Shown: positions 52,601-59,811 of the stretch, piece after piece
How the letters are laid out: each line of letters opens with the position of its first letter
How positions within the stretch are numbered: the first letter of the stretch is position 1
Origin: Butyrivibrio sp. XPD2006
GTDB lineage: Bacteria > Bacillota > Clostridia > Lachnospirales > Lachnospiraceae
NCBI RefSeq assembly: GCF_000420865.1
Contig: NZ_ATVT01000005.1
Coordinates: forward strand, 62,001 to 126,000
Length of the DNA: 64,000 nt
Direction: 5' to 3'
Program-made: the position numbers and the translations under genes
Notes under the pieces: generated by a model
The model's input: only the letters and a program-made list of their open reading frames with translations
Told to the model about the DNA's origin: nothing
Databases searched by the model: none

Positions 52601-55391
52601 ATGTGCTGCAGCGGGATCAGGTACATACAATCTCTTTGGAAAAGAGACATCGGGAACAGCTGTTGGAACAGTAGAAAATCCTGTTACCGAGGTTAGACTT
52701 CGTATCCAGAAGAACAATACAGGATATTTTGTGAGCTATCTTGATGGCAATGGAAATGCAATTGCAACCAAGAAGTTCTATGATACAGAGGCACTTTCAA
52801 AGCTTGATGCAGAGAATGTATATGTAGGATTCTATGCATCAAGAACCTTCAAGGCGACATTCAGTGATGTAGAGCTTACACTCACAAATCCTGAGGATGA
52901 TTCTCCTGCAGAAGAAAGACCTACAGAGTATGTAGCACCTAACTACAAGATTGTTTCAGCTACATATTCAAATACTGCGAAATATAAGCTCAGTTATGTA
53001 GGAAACGCTGATGGTGTACTTACAATTACAGATGCTTCAGGAAATGAGCTTGTGACATCACAGACGGTTGAGGCTGATAAGCAGTTTGAAGTTGAGACCA
53101 AACTCAAGAAGGGTGATAACAAATTTACTGTTAAGTTCATTCCTGATGAATTCTTTAACCCTGAAGGAGACCCTTACAAGAAACTCTCTTCATATGAAAT
53201 GGCAGAGTTCGAGCATGTGGTTAAGTATGAAACCATCAATGATGATGAGAAGATTTATGTAACACAAAACGGAAGTACTGATGCTGAGGGAACACAGGCT
53301 GATCCTGTAGATATCTACACAGCTGTTAAGTATGTACAGCCGGGCCAGACAATCGTTCTTGAAAGCGGAACATACAATCTTACAAGCACAGTTAAGATTG
53401 ACAGAGGAATTGACGGAACACCTGATAAGCCGATCAGAATGGTGACAGATGGTGGAAGAGCAATATTTGATTTCGGCAGAAGGTGCGCTGGATTTATCCT
53501 GGCAGGTAACTACTGGTATATTAATGGAATTGACTGCACTAAGTCAGCTAATTCACAGAAGGGTATCCAGGTTTCCGGAAGTCATATAACTCTTGAGGAT
53601 ATCCGTACATATGAGAACGGCAACACAGGTATTCAGGTTAGCAGATATCTATCGACAGATGACAGAGACTTATGGCCTTCATATGACCTGATCCTCAACT
53701 GCACATCATACAGCAATGCGGATGCAGGTTATGAGGATGCTGACGGATTTGCGGCTAAGCTCACATGTGGAGAGGGAATCGTATTTGACGGTTGTATCGC
53801 ATACAACAACGCTGACGACGGTTGGGATCTCTTTGCAAAGGTTGAGACAGGCTCTATCGGCCAGGTTACAATCCAGAACTGTGTGGCATTTGACAACGGC
53901 TATGGCGTTGACGGAACAAACGAAGGAAACGGTAACGGATTCAAGATGGGTGGTTCAAGCATTGCAGGTAACCACAAGCTCATCAACTCTGTTGCATGGG
54001 ACAATAAGGCCAAGGGAATTGATTCAAACTCAGGCCCTGATATTCAGGTTTACAACTCAATGTCCTTCAACAACGGATCAAACAACGTAGCTCTTTATAC
54101 AAACGATACAGCTAATACAAATTACTACGTAGACGGTGTTATTTCTTTCAGAACAGATAACACGGGAACCAATGAGAATATCAAGCCTAAGGGAACACAG
54201 GATGAGAACAATATCTACGGAAGTCTCAACTTCTTCTGGAATGACAATAAGTCTGCCAACAAGGATGGACTTACTGTAACAGAGGACTGGTTCGTATCAC
54301 TTAGTGCACCTAAGGCGGATGCTCAGAATCCTATTGCAGTCGCTGAAAGACTCAGGGCAGCAGACGGCTCAATTGATCTCGGAGATTTCATGAAGCTTTC
54401 CGAGACAGGGCTTAAGGCGCTTGCAGCTGCAGGACTTGATGCAAAAGACATTGTGGCTGACCTTGGAGGCGACTATGCTTCTATAAAGGATGAGAGAGAT
54501 ATTAACGGATCATCTGAAGCTGCTGATAAAGATAAAGAGATTCCGGAACCTGGAAGCAGTGAATCCGGAACAGGCAGCAGCGAGTCGGGAACAGGCAGCA
54601 GCGCAGAGTCAGGCAGCGGAAGCAGCTCGGAGTCAGGCAGTGGAAGCAGTTCAGAGACCGGAAGTGGAAGCGGCTCAGAGACTGGCAGTGGAAGCAGTTC
54701 AGAGACAGGAAGCAGCACCGATTCAGGATCAGGCTCAGAAAGCGGATCAACAAGCGGATCAACAAGCGGATCGGGCAGCGCGAACACCGGAAGCTCAAGC
54801 GGTTCCGGAAGTTCGGATAACTCTGACAGCAGTGCAACGGGGTCTGGAAGTGAATCAACCGGCTCAGGAAGCAGTTCAACAGGTTCAGGAAGCACATCAG
54901 GCAGCACCGGAAGTTCATCAGGCAGCACATCAAGCAGCACAGGCAGCAGCTCAGCTTCAAGTGCAACATCCGGATCCACAACAGGTACGACTGCAGAAGC
55001 CGGAATCGGCGCATCGACAGCCACAGGAACAACTACAGGTACCGGAACAGGAACTACAACCGGAGGAAATACATCCGTAACAGGCAATACCGGTAATAAC
55101 GATGACACTTCAGTTGCAGGAGCTACAAGGGATGAGAACCAGACAACAGAGACTCAGTCTGCAGACAGCCAGAGTACTGAGGAGCAGTCTACAGATACTC
55201 CTTCAACTGGTGATGGTAATCAGCAGTCAATCCCAGAGGAGCAGCAGCCTACATCAGACAAGCCTGAAAATCCTGTATCACCTGTACTTCCTATAGCAGG
55301 TGCAACAGTGGTTGTGATTGCAGCGGTTGGCATTGCAATAAAGACAGGATTTTTAGCTAAGATACTTGCAATCCTTCATATCGTGAAGTAA
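46650..55391 (+). CDS. Giant surface-anchored bifunctional pectin methylesterase (CE8) and pectate lyase (PL9)
   Basis: This is a 2913-residue secreted protein. Residues 1 to about 39 are a signal peptide, followed by a Thr/Glu-rich stretch to about 165 and several beta-sandwich-like modules. The CE8 domain spans about 848-1230, with GRQDTLYG (1064), YGGTDFIFGG and FFGRPW (1160) holding the catalytic aspartates and arginine. Two tandem 150-residue modules (about 1281-1436 and 1444-1590) come next, then two FN3-like modules and a lectin-like module at 1811-2081. The PL9 domain spans about 2202-2533, with SNADAGYEDADGFAAKL and NADDGWDLF for calcium and catalytic lysine. A Ser/Gly/Thr linker (about 2630-2815) and a C-terminal hydrophobic helix complete it; there is no LPXTG. 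De-esterification and lysis are thus joined at the cell surface. GGGAGG precedes the ATG, and two cre-like sites lie upstream. Confidence 0.9.
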   Translation: MMRKGKKGRVGAKVFAAVLAAALTFSNVSMSLPGGMAMATEDTATQTQTSDTAIQTQISDAATEGTGAEAVTQDTENEETDGNETELRQTEAAETEPVQTEAAVTEVNVGTVEETEVQESETTEVTETAAEPVISARSVATAAATAAATDTEVEAEDNNEDLVEAVFTLQGISDEDLENFKKDAIISCIPEDGSETRTASLDDNGNYSVTVKKYVSYNLELTGVENYRLLTLSFTRFNPAEGEDPVVLSFEALSTDDDSDNTGRTIDDSKPDVWDFGAENLGDEYNNRLDADTINGFYSVAAGSTGVNIASFSVDDGDFEFNDGGYPTTHRIRSTNKEITRYDEKSLKDSDGNVYSGYIYSNKGSTDSVYLALECKTDDVITVYAASNGTDSEIHFRNTDDESDDTSMTHTLGSGTVSKMVFYPADDAKYKLFSSSEKLVVARVVREHAEYGTLTGIVNGYEGKDPLEVVFTNKLNGNVIKAEVTDGAFSATLAEGFEYELSLKGADDYAIASPKTVTINGDETIDLDLVGVDLVSVSGKLSGIAEGDVQKFASAAEFTFKPQDEDSVYVPQISLKAGDSEISYELKLQSGITYDVSVADKEDTNTEKYAAVEDYNLLTEELTVSKNSEDVNIEFEAKPVYKVTIVPVGASLSDLSEANFKFTRLDVENDYKEDGYVYEFTGTDDIALRDGQYAVEVSGAGAFVQKLTSNLVVNGADVTKEISFASDITEWDFSDAAFAAKFANATEGTYNGLSWTNGRSHNGVYLYSGAGKISVPVKGDCQIQVTGNYQYSYYFENENEGSVGVKTGTTGSSETFTYDYKGGEGSFDITVLGSSYITKIATVYQTEYKAELTVGASDSADYATIGEALEAVRRMDRGSDRVTISIEPGNYEEMLVIDVPNVTLKNAKSGASITPVNKGVDIASDSVRITWYYGHGYTYYSMGSDCKYDEELLNVNKANGYASFVNPGSGTTAGSYWNASVVISAAGFEAKDIIFENSFNQYMSEKAAEDVIVPQSGAKEGAVARSGMSAGDTAVQDKKYVERAAAVAMTKSAQEAYFDHCAFIGRQDTLYGAEGSTEAYYNCDIYGGTDFIFGGMTAVFAKCNLVMNTSEDGNDVSYITAAQQSSDSTRGYLMYNCKVTSTVPGENTASQYASKPGFFGRPWKADTSEVVYYNTVIDATCSEYKDISASLIKPAGWNNSLSGTTKRNVEYGTYEMADGVDNSAARADWAPVSDVAQTTDGKEISVATFLGSWDPFDGKNMDVVLPDGKVVAEPDEGNKTETTLFTFESKDLTAFAAGAKVDGDTEKAGTEDYFTLIYSAKTKVDGSKKTFEDEYYSEQRVNFGGKPVVEGGEVKANAVKFKTSNAATVKVWWVANKAGYQMALLNASGEKLSATTEEAAANTPYISKLKVDEAGTYYLGGDDVNNYIFKIEVEEEKAAEPVEYELEASLLDTFGAGAKADGDSEKAGTDDYFNLLYSVKSKIDTSSKNWEDGYTSGVRINFGGAAATDKNSIKFTTSSDNAELKIWWASNAREMVVLDAQGNVAYKTESGAVKNEPYISTITLKQAGTYYLGGDGGTNYIFKVKVTDGAPAEVVRADWSSVEAPVIENVALNTKNAGKIDVTVKAVVGVNGGDRLTATMYDAEDNEVETLKSSAEKDSFDFSFTPAASGDYHFVATLSREDEESVKTSEASDAFAFVYPLTAPVFKSVVNKGNGTVQIKFYSVAEATEYTIYATNKTSENGKSARDTYTPVKVVNDTKTEYSYTFVGLNVGDTYEISLIAKRERDENGNTVLDESEASTEEVVVTSDSEREWVFSAFGSGVSNSASNNGYEEKEDGSLTVWCLNNKGKIVPASTDGLSFYYTAVPSDMNFTFTATATIDTWTFTNGQEGFGLMAADRVGVNGDASVFWNNSYMASGTKVEYYYDKEKGEATQDETDTKITMKLGLGAQEKAGVTNDNLALLEANDTDTVNNVFSTNMYPLETSCAAAGSGTYNLFGKETSGTAVGTVENPVTEVRLRIQKNNTGYFVSYLDGNGNAIATKKFYDTEALSKLDAENVYVGFYASRTFKATFSDVELTLTNPEDDSPAEERPTEYVAPNYKIVSATYSNTAKYKLSYVGNADGVLTITDASGNELVTSQTVEADKQFEVETKLKKGDNKFTVKFIPDEFFNPEGDPYKKLSSYEMAEFEHVVKYETINDDEKIYVTQNGSTDAEGTQADPVDIYTAVKYVQPGQTIVLESGTYNLTSTVKIDRGIDGTPDKPIRMVTDGGRAIFDFGRRCAGFILAGNYWYINGIDCTKSANSQKGIQVSGSHITLEDIRTYENGNTGIQVSRYLSTDDRDLWPSYDLILNCTSYSNADAGYEDADGFAAKLTCGEGIVFDGCIAYNNADDGWDLFAKVETGSIGQVTIQNCVAFDNGYGVDGTNEGNGNGFKMGGSSIAGNHKLINSVAWDNKAKGIDSNSGPDIQVYNSMSFNNGSNNVALYTNDTANTNYYVDGVISFRTDNTGTNENIKPKGTQDENNIYGSLNFFWNDNKSANKDGLTVTEDWFVSLSAPKADAQNPIAVAERLRAADGSIDLGDFMKLSETGLKALAAAGLDAKDIVADLGGDYASIKDERDINGSSEAADKDKEIPEPGSSESGTGSSESGTGSSAESGSGSSSESGSGSSSETGSGSGSETGSGSSSETGSSTDSGSGSESGSTSGSTSGSGSANTGSSSGSGSSDNSDSSATGSGSESTGSGSSSTGSGSTSGSTGSSSGSTSSSTGSSSASSATSGSTTGTTAEAGIGASTATGTTTGTGTGTTTGGNTSVTGNTGNNDDTSVAGATRDENQTTETQSADSQSTEEQSTDTPSTGDGNQQSIPEEQQPTSDKPENPVSPVLPIAGATVVVIAAVGIAIKTGFLAKILAILHIVK
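50491..51418 (+). repeat. Two tandem coding modules (about 150 residues each) inside the pectinase gene
   Basis: The protein segments encoded at about 50491-50955 and 50979-51418 share GAGAK-type openings, DGDxEKAGTxDYF, VNFGG/INFGG, KFxTS, WWxxN, PYIS and AGTYYLGGD. They are diverged duplicates, probably carbohydrate-binding; the family is not recognised. Confidence 0.7.
54541..55080 (+). repeat. Low-complexity Ser/Gly/Thr linker DNA
   Basis: Many short imperfect repeats of GGAAGCAGC-, TCAGAG- and ACAGGC-type units encode a flexible wall-spanning linker. Open frames on both strands here are by-products of the composition. Length variation between strains is likely. Confidence 0.8.
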
Positions 55392-55434
55392 TGCGGATTT
55401 GCATTTACTGCACACCTTTCATTATACATTTGGG

Positions 55435-55473
55435 ACAGCCTCGGACTTACTCATCCGGGGCTGTTTCATTTTT
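55435..55473 (+). terminator. Terminator after the pectinase gene
   Basis: ACAGCC/GGCTGT plus CGGA/TCCG with a single T/G wobble between them, an 8-base loop, then TTTCATTTTT. Confidence 0.75.
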
Positions 55474-55527
55474 CAAAATGACCCCTTGACTCCGTCCCCA
55501 GGGACCATTTCTTTAAGTTTTCTTCTA

Positions 55528-55536
55528 TGCTATAAT
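55528..55536 (+). promoter_or_regulatory. Extended -10 promoter giving a leaderless or near-leaderless mRNA
   Basis: TGCTATAAT ends only 8 bases before the ATG at 55545, so transcription should start at or next to the start codon. No Shine-Dalgarno is present. Confidence 0.55.
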
Positions 55537-55544
55537 CATCTAGT

Positions 55545-56699
55545 ATGATGAAATTTGAATTGATAGCCCCATGCCATTTTGGGCTGGAGGCAGTACTGAA
55601 AAAAGAAATAATAGACCTGGGATATGACATCACAGAAGTGGCTGACGGCCGTGTTACCTTTGCGGGTGATCCGGACGCTGTTTGTCGTGCCAATATCGGC
55701 CTGAGGACAGCAGAGAGGATACTGATCAAGGTTGGAAGCTTTCATGCTGAGAGCTTTGAAGAACTGTTTCAGGGTACTAAGGCGCTTCCGTGGGAAGACT
55801 ATATCCCGAGGGACGGAAGATTCTGGGTCAAGAAGGCGAGCAGTGTTAAGAGTAAGCTCTTTTCCCCGTCAGACATACAGTCCATCATGAAGAAAGCCAT
55901 GGTGGAGAGGATGAAGTTGAGCTATCGCACCGACTGGTTTGAAGAAAAGGGCGATGATTTCCCTGTGAGGGTGTTCATCATGAAGGATGAGGTCACAGTG
56001 GCTCTTGATACCACAGGAGATTCCCTTCACAAGAGAGGCTACAGGAAGCTGGAATCCAAGGCTCCTATTGCAGAGAATCTGGCTGCTGCGCTTATTATGC
56101 TTACGCCATGGAGAGGCGACAGGATATTGGTTGATCCTTTCTGCGGAAGCGGAACTATACCGATTGAGGCTGCTATGATGGCTGCGCATATTGCACCGGG
56201 CATGAACAGGAATTTTACGGCTGAGAGCTGGACTCATATCATAGACAGGCAGAACTGGGCGGATGTCAGGGATGAAGCAAGAGATGAGATCCTGACAGAT
56301 GTTGAGACCGACATTCAGGGCTATGATATTGACCCTGAGATGATCGAGATAGCCAGAATAAATGCAAGAAAGGCCGGAGTTGAGAATATGATACACTTCC
56401 AGGCCAGAGATATTGCTGATTTGAGCCACAGGAAGAAATACGGCTTTATCATCACCAATCCGCCGTACGGAGAGAGAATTGGCGACAATAACCTTCTTCC
56501 TCAGCTTTACAAGACCATTGGCGAGAGATATAAAGCTCTCGATTCCTGGTCGATGTATCTTATCACCGGTTTTGAAACTGCCGAGAAGTACATCGGCAAA
56601 AAGGCTGATAAGAACAGAAAGATCTACAACGGAATGCTTAAGACCTACTTCTATCAGTATATGGGACCTAAGCCACCCAGGAGAAATGATAAGGCATGA
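55545..56699 (+). CDS. THUMP-domain class I RNA methyltransferase (RlmL/YpsC type)
   Basis: This is a 384-residue SAM-dependent methyltransferase. An N-terminal ferredoxin-like/THUMP part (1 to about 160) binds RNA. The Rossmann domain has VDPFCGSGTIPIEAAMMA (SAM loop), GYDIDPEMIEIARINA and the target-base motif IITNPPYGER. The family methylates guanine N2 in 23S rRNA in relatives. ATG 55545 or the second ATG at 55548 are both possible, neither with a Shine-Dalgarno. Its stop overlaps the next start (ATGA), so four genes form one operon. Confidence 0.88.
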   Translation: MMKFELIAPCHFGLEAVLKKEIIDLGYDITEVADGRVTFAGDPDAVCRANIGLRTAERILIKVGSFHAESFEELFQGTKALPWEDYIPRDGRFWVKKASSVKSKLFSPSDIQSIMKKAMVERMKLSYRTDWFEEKGDDFPVRVFIMKDEVTVALDTTGDSLHKRGYRKLESKAPIAENLAAALIMLTPWRGDRILVDPFCGSGTIPIEAAMMAAHIAPGMNRNFTAESWTHIIDRQNWADVRDEARDEILTDVETDIQGYDIDPEMIEIARINARKAGVENMIHFQARDIADLSHRKKYGFIITNPPYGERIGDNNLLPQLYKTIGERYKALDSWSMYLITGFETAEKYIGKKADKNRKIYNGMLKTYFYQYMGPKPPRRNDKA

Positions 56700-57748
56700 C
56701 TAATAAAGAAATGAAAAAAGTGGCCGTTAAGGCTTCAGTTTTCGCTATTGTCTCCATTTCTCTGATGCTCTACAGGGCATCTACCAAGCATATCATGATC
56801 ACTGATGCTGCGGGGGTACAAATAGACAGGGGCAAAAGCGAAAATGCATATACACTGCTGGTGGATAAGAATGTTCCTGAGGGCAAGAGCGGAGTGCTTA
56901 CAATTCCACTTCCGAAGAGTGTCAGTTCAGACAATATTGTGCTGGAGGACAGGTACATTGACCATCAGCTAAGGATTTATATAGACAGCAGGGAAGAGGG
57001 CTTCTACAAGGACAACGCCATAGTTACCGATCTTGATATCATTGACAGTGCGGTTTGCGTAAATCAGAATGATACGGGAAGTGTTTGCCTTGATTTTGAG
57101 CTTGACGGTCTTTATGTCAACGAGAGCTCTTTGACGGAAGCCAGTACCATTGAGGTTAAGTTCTTCAGACCTTCCGATAAATATGACCGCATAGTAGTCG
57201 TGGATGCTGCCGCCGGAGGCCGGAATAACGGCTCTGCAAGCGGACTTCTTTTGGAAAAAGACATTGCTCTTGAGACAGCTCTTTTGCTGAAAAATAAGGT
57301 ATCGCGGGAGCAGAACAGTGAAGTTAAGTTCTATTTCACAAGACAGAATGATGAAGATGTGGATCCTGAAAAGAGAAGAGCGCTTATCCGCGACAGTCAG
57401 GCTGATTTATTTGTGGAACTGTCGGCAAGCTCTTCGGAGAATGCATCGGATAACGGGATCACATGCTATTACAATGACAGGTTTTTCTTAAGAAGGCTTA
57501 ACAATGCAACCTTCGCGGACATTATGGAGAGAAATTGTGCTTCCAAAGCCGGTGCAATAGCGCTGGGAGTTGCTCCGTCGACGGGAGATGAGCTTCTTGA
57601 GGGAGCAGGTATACCGGCAGTAAGGGTCAGTCTGGGATTTGTATCGGGGGATACAGACAGCGTAAACCTTGCGGAACAGTCTTATCTGAGCAAGGTATCA
57701 GACGGCGTTTATAACGCTGTTTTAGAAGCTTTTGAGGTGATGGAATGA
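56696..57748 (+). CDS. Degenerate N-acetylmuramoyl-L-alanine amidase-like protein (pseudo-enzyme)
   Basis: This 350-residue protein has one N-terminal membrane helix (about 9-27) and a beta-rich region to about 160. Its C-terminal domain aligns with Amidase_3, but the zinc site is lost. The canonical DPGHGG reads DAAAGG (A173 for His), the second histidine motif LFISIHAN reads LFVELSAS (S243), and the catalytic Glu before GF is S312. Only the middle glutamate E187 (LEKDIAL) remains. It is therefore probably not a hydrolase and may bind wall peptides or a partner. It overlaps both neighbours by ATGA, so it is translated in step with them. Confidence 0.75.
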   Translation: MTNKEMKKVAVKASVFAIVSISLMLYRASTKHIMITDAAGVQIDRGKSENAYTLLVDKNVPEGKSGVLTIPLPKSVSSDNIVLEDRYIDHQLRIYIDSREEGFYKDNAIVTDLDIIDSAVCVNQNDTGSVCLDFELDGLYVNESSLTEASTIEVKFFRPSDKYDRIVVVDAAAGGRNNGSASGLLLEKDIALETALLLKNKVSREQNSEVKFYFTRQNDEDVDPEKRRALIRDSQADLFVELSASSSENASDNGITCYYNDRFFLRRLNNATFADIMERNCASKAGAIALGVAPSTGDELLEGAGIPAVRVSLGFVSGDTDSVNLAEQSYLSKVSDGVYNAVLEAFEVME

Positions 57749-58368
57749 GAATAGTATTTGCAACGGGTAATAAGGACAAAATGAGGGAAATTCGACAGAT
57801 TCTTGCGGATCTGGATGCGGAGGTCCTCTCTATGAAGGAAGCCGGAGTTTTTGAGGATGTAGTGGAGGACGGACAGACTTTTGCAGAGAACGCCAGGATC
57901 AAGGCTGATGCAATATACAAGCTTCTTCAGGAAAAAGAGCCTGACAAGGCTGCTGAGACTGTTGTTTTGGCCGATGATTCGGGACTGGAGATTGATTATC
58001 TGAACGGAGAACCCGGCATCTATTCAGCAAGATATCTCGGAAAAGATACTCCGTACAGCGAAAAGAACAGTATCATCCTTGAGAGAATGGAAGGTGTCAA
58101 GGATGAGGACAGAAGTGCAAGATTCGTATGCGCCATAGCTGCTACACTGCCCGAGGGCAAAAAGCTTGATGCCCTTGGCAAGATGGAGGGAAGAATAGCC
58201 TACAGTATCGCAGGGGAGAACGGTTTTGGCTATGATCCTATTTTCTTTTTGCCGGAATATGGCAAGACAAGCGCTGAGATATCAGGTGAGGAGAAGAACG
58301 CCATAAGCCACAGGGGCAAGGCGCTCAGGGAGATAGAGGCTCTTCTTAGAAAAGAGCTTATGAAATAA
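57745..58368 (+). CDS. rdgB: Non-canonical purine NTP pyrophosphatase (RdgB/HAM1)
   Basis: This 207-residue enzyme hydrolyses dITP, ITP and XTP to keep them out of DNA and RNA. The N-terminal FATGNKDKMREI is the family signature, TVVLADDSGLEIDYLNGEPGIYSAR the catalytic/nucleotide region and FGYDPIFFLPEYGKTSAEI the C-terminal motif, with SHRGKAL near the end. Its ATG overlaps the previous stop by 4 bases. The phosphodiesterase gene follows 16 bases downstream, as in many Firmicutes. Confidence 0.94.
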   Translation: MRIVFATGNKDKMREIRQILADLDAEVLSMKEAGVFEDVVEDGQTFAENARIKADAIYKLLQEKEPDKAAETVVLADDSGLEIDYLNGEPGIYSARYLGKDTPYSEKNSIILERMEGVKDEDRSARFVCAIAATLPEGKKLDALGKMEGRIAYSIAGENGFGYDPIFFLPEYGKTSAEISGEEKNAISHRGKALREIEALLRKELMK

Positions 58369-58384
58369 GTTACGGTGGTAATTG

Positions 58385-58867
58385 ATGCAAAAGATTTTAG
58401 TGGTGAGTGATACTCACGGCCATGACAACAATTTTTACGACGTGCTGGACATAGAAGAGCCCATTGATGGCATTATTCATTGCGGCGATTTTGAAGGTTC
58501 GGAAGGCAAGTTTGCTCTGGCAGCAAACTGTCCTGTGTATTTTGTGGCGGGGAATAATGACTTTTTTGCAGATTTAAATCGGGAGATTGAGTTTGATCTG
58601 GGAAGTCATCATTGCTTTGCTACTCACGGACATCAGTATCTTGTGTCCATGGATTTGGAGAATATTAAGGCTGAAGGGATATCAAGAGGCGCTGATATGA
58701 TATTTTTCGGTCACACGCATAAGCCTGTGGCAAGAAATGTCGACGGAGTATATCTCTTTAACCCGGGAAGCTTATCCTATCCAAGACAGGAAGGAAGGCG
58801 TCCGAGCTATCTGGTAATAACGCTAAAAGACAGTGGTGACGTGGGTTTCGAGATAAAATATCTTTAA
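58385..58867 (+). CDS. YfcE/MJ0936-type metallophosphoesterase
   Basis: This is a 160-residue calcineurin-fold phosphodiesterase. Metal ligands are in VVSDTHGHD, HCGDFEGSE, GNNDFF, THGHQY and FGHTHKP. I use ATG 58385 (GGTGG upstream); a TTG directly before it is less likely. It is the last gene of the operon with rdgB. The family hydrolyses phosphodiesters in vitro, with unclear physiological substrate. Confidence 0.92.
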   Translation: MQKILVVSDTHGHDNNFYDVLDIEEPIDGIIHCGDFEGSEGKFALAANCPVYFVAGNNDFFADLNREIEFDLGSHHCFATHGHQYLVSMDLENIKAEGISRGADMIFFGHTHKPVARNVDGVYLFNPGSLSYPRQEGRRPSYLVITLKDSGDVGFEIKYL

Positions 58868-58880
58868 TTAAAAAATTGTG

Positions 58881-58910
58881 TTGACAATCGATTCCCGAGC
58901 GTTATATAAT
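58881..58910 (+). promoter_or_regulatory. Promoter of the tRNA array
   Basis: A perfect TTGACA (58881-58886), 18-base spacer, a perfect TATAAT (58905-58910), about 40 bases before tRNA-Pro. Confidence 0.85.
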
Positions 58911-58948
58911 AGCTATTGCGTTACGGCTTAAGACATAAGCTTGCAGAA

Positions 58949-59023
58949 CGGGGTGTGGCTCAGCTTGGCTAGAGCACCTGCTTTGGGAGCAGGGGGTCGC
59001 AGGTTCGAATCCTGTCACCCCGA
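58949..59023 (+). tRNA. tRNA-Pro (anticodon TGG)
   Basis: Acceptor CGGGGTG/CACCCCG, anticodon stem CCTGC/GCAGG with loop TTTGGGA. First of the array; CCA not encoded. Confidence 0.95.
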
Positions 59024-59058
59024 CTTGAATACATTAAGTCGTCAATTAAATACTACAT

Positions 59059-59129
59059 GCGGGTGTAGTTCAATGGTAGAACACCAGCCTTCCAAGCTGG
59101 ATACGTGGGTTCGATTCCCATCACCCGCT
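59059..59129 (+). tRNA. tRNA-Gly (anticodon TCC)
   Basis: Acceptor GCGGGTG/CACCCGC, anticodon stem CCAGC/GCTGG with loop CTTCCAA. 71 bases, CCA not encoded. Confidence 0.95.
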
Positions 59130-59164
59130 TTGAGCAGAACAATGTTTCTACTCATATTTTAAAT

Positions 59165-59238
<74 letters not shown>

Positions 59239-59250
59239 TTTTTTTACATG

Positions 59251-59324
59251 GTGGCTATAGCGTAGTTGGTTAACGCGCCAGATTGTGGTTCTGGAGACCG
59301 AGGGTTCGAGTCCCTCTAGCCACC
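59251..59324 (+). tRNA. tRNA-His (anticodon GTG)
   Basis: Acceptor GTGGCTA/TAGCCAC, anticodon stem CCAGA/TCTGG with loop TTGTGGT. The G at 59250 is the extra G-1 of histidine tRNAs and pairs with C 59324. Confidence 0.95.
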
Positions 59325-59352
59325 CTCTCACTACAGTAGTTACTGTTGATAA

Positions 59353-59424
59353 TGGGCCATCGCCAAGCGGTAAGGCACAGCACTTTGACTGCTGCATACG
59401 ACGGTTCGAATCCGGCTGGCCCAG
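59353..59424 (+). tRNA. tRNA-Gln (anticodon TTG)
   Basis: Acceptor TGGGCCA/TGGCCCA, anticodon stem CAGCA/TGCTG with loop CTTTGAC. Confidence 0.95.
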
Positions 59425-59458
59425 TTCCTAGCTTTTTTGAGCCGCATTTTGTTTAAAT

Positions 59459-59531
59459 GGGATACTAGCTCAGGTGGTAGAGCACTTGACTTTTAATCAA
59501 GTTGTCGGGGGTTCGAATCCCCCGTGTCTCA
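59459..59531 (+). tRNA. tRNA-Lys (anticodon TTT)
   Basis: Acceptor GGGATAC/GTGTCTC (two wobble pairs), anticodon stem CTTGA/TCAAG with loop CTTTTAA. Confidence 0.94.
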
Positions 59532-59534
59532 TTC

Positions 59535-59566
59535 AATCCCTATTCTTTACGGAGTAGGGATTTTTA
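59535..59566 (+). terminator. Terminator between tRNA-Lys and tRNA-Leu
   Basis: AATCCCTA (59535-59542) pairs with TAGGGATT (59555-59562), followed by TTTT. tRNA-Leu starts only 14 bases later, so it depends on read-through or a promoter I cannot see. Confidence 0.75.
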
Positions 59567-59579
59567 TTTACCATAATGA

Positions 59580-59659
<80 letters not shown>

Positions 59660-59668
59660 TCATAAGAT

Positions 59669-59716
59669 GAAATCCGTTAATCAGGTATACCAATGCCGGG
59701 TTACCGGATTTTTTCT
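59669..59716 (+). terminator. Probable terminator after tRNA-Leu
   Basis: AAATCCG-type arm (59670-59676) pairs with CGGATTT (59705-59711) around a 28-base loop that can itself fold (GGTATACC), followed by a T-run. Confidence 0.5.
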
Positions 59717-59761
59717 TTGGGGCAATTGCCGTAATTGTAGCGCCGGAGTATTATTTTTGTT

Positions 59762-59767
59762 TATAAT
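59762..59767 (+). promoter_or_regulatory. Possible -10 box for the S37-like gene
   Basis: TATAAT 44 bases before the ATG at 59812; no -35 box at normal spacing (TTGTAG is 21 bases upstream). Confidence 0.35.
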
Positions 59768-59811
59768 ATATCTAATGGTTTTAAAAAATATCTGGGGCAT
59801 AGGAGTTGTGT

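Noticed and set aside
54473..55108. A 211-residue Pro/Leu/Val-rich open frame on the minus strand, plus two other long frames here
   Set aside because: They are shadows of the low-complexity Ser/Gly linker of the pectinase gene; no ribosome site and no family resemblance.
58941..59162. A 73-residue open frame over tRNA-Pro and tRNA-Gly
   Set aside because: It is the translation of tRNA genes, a common artefact.
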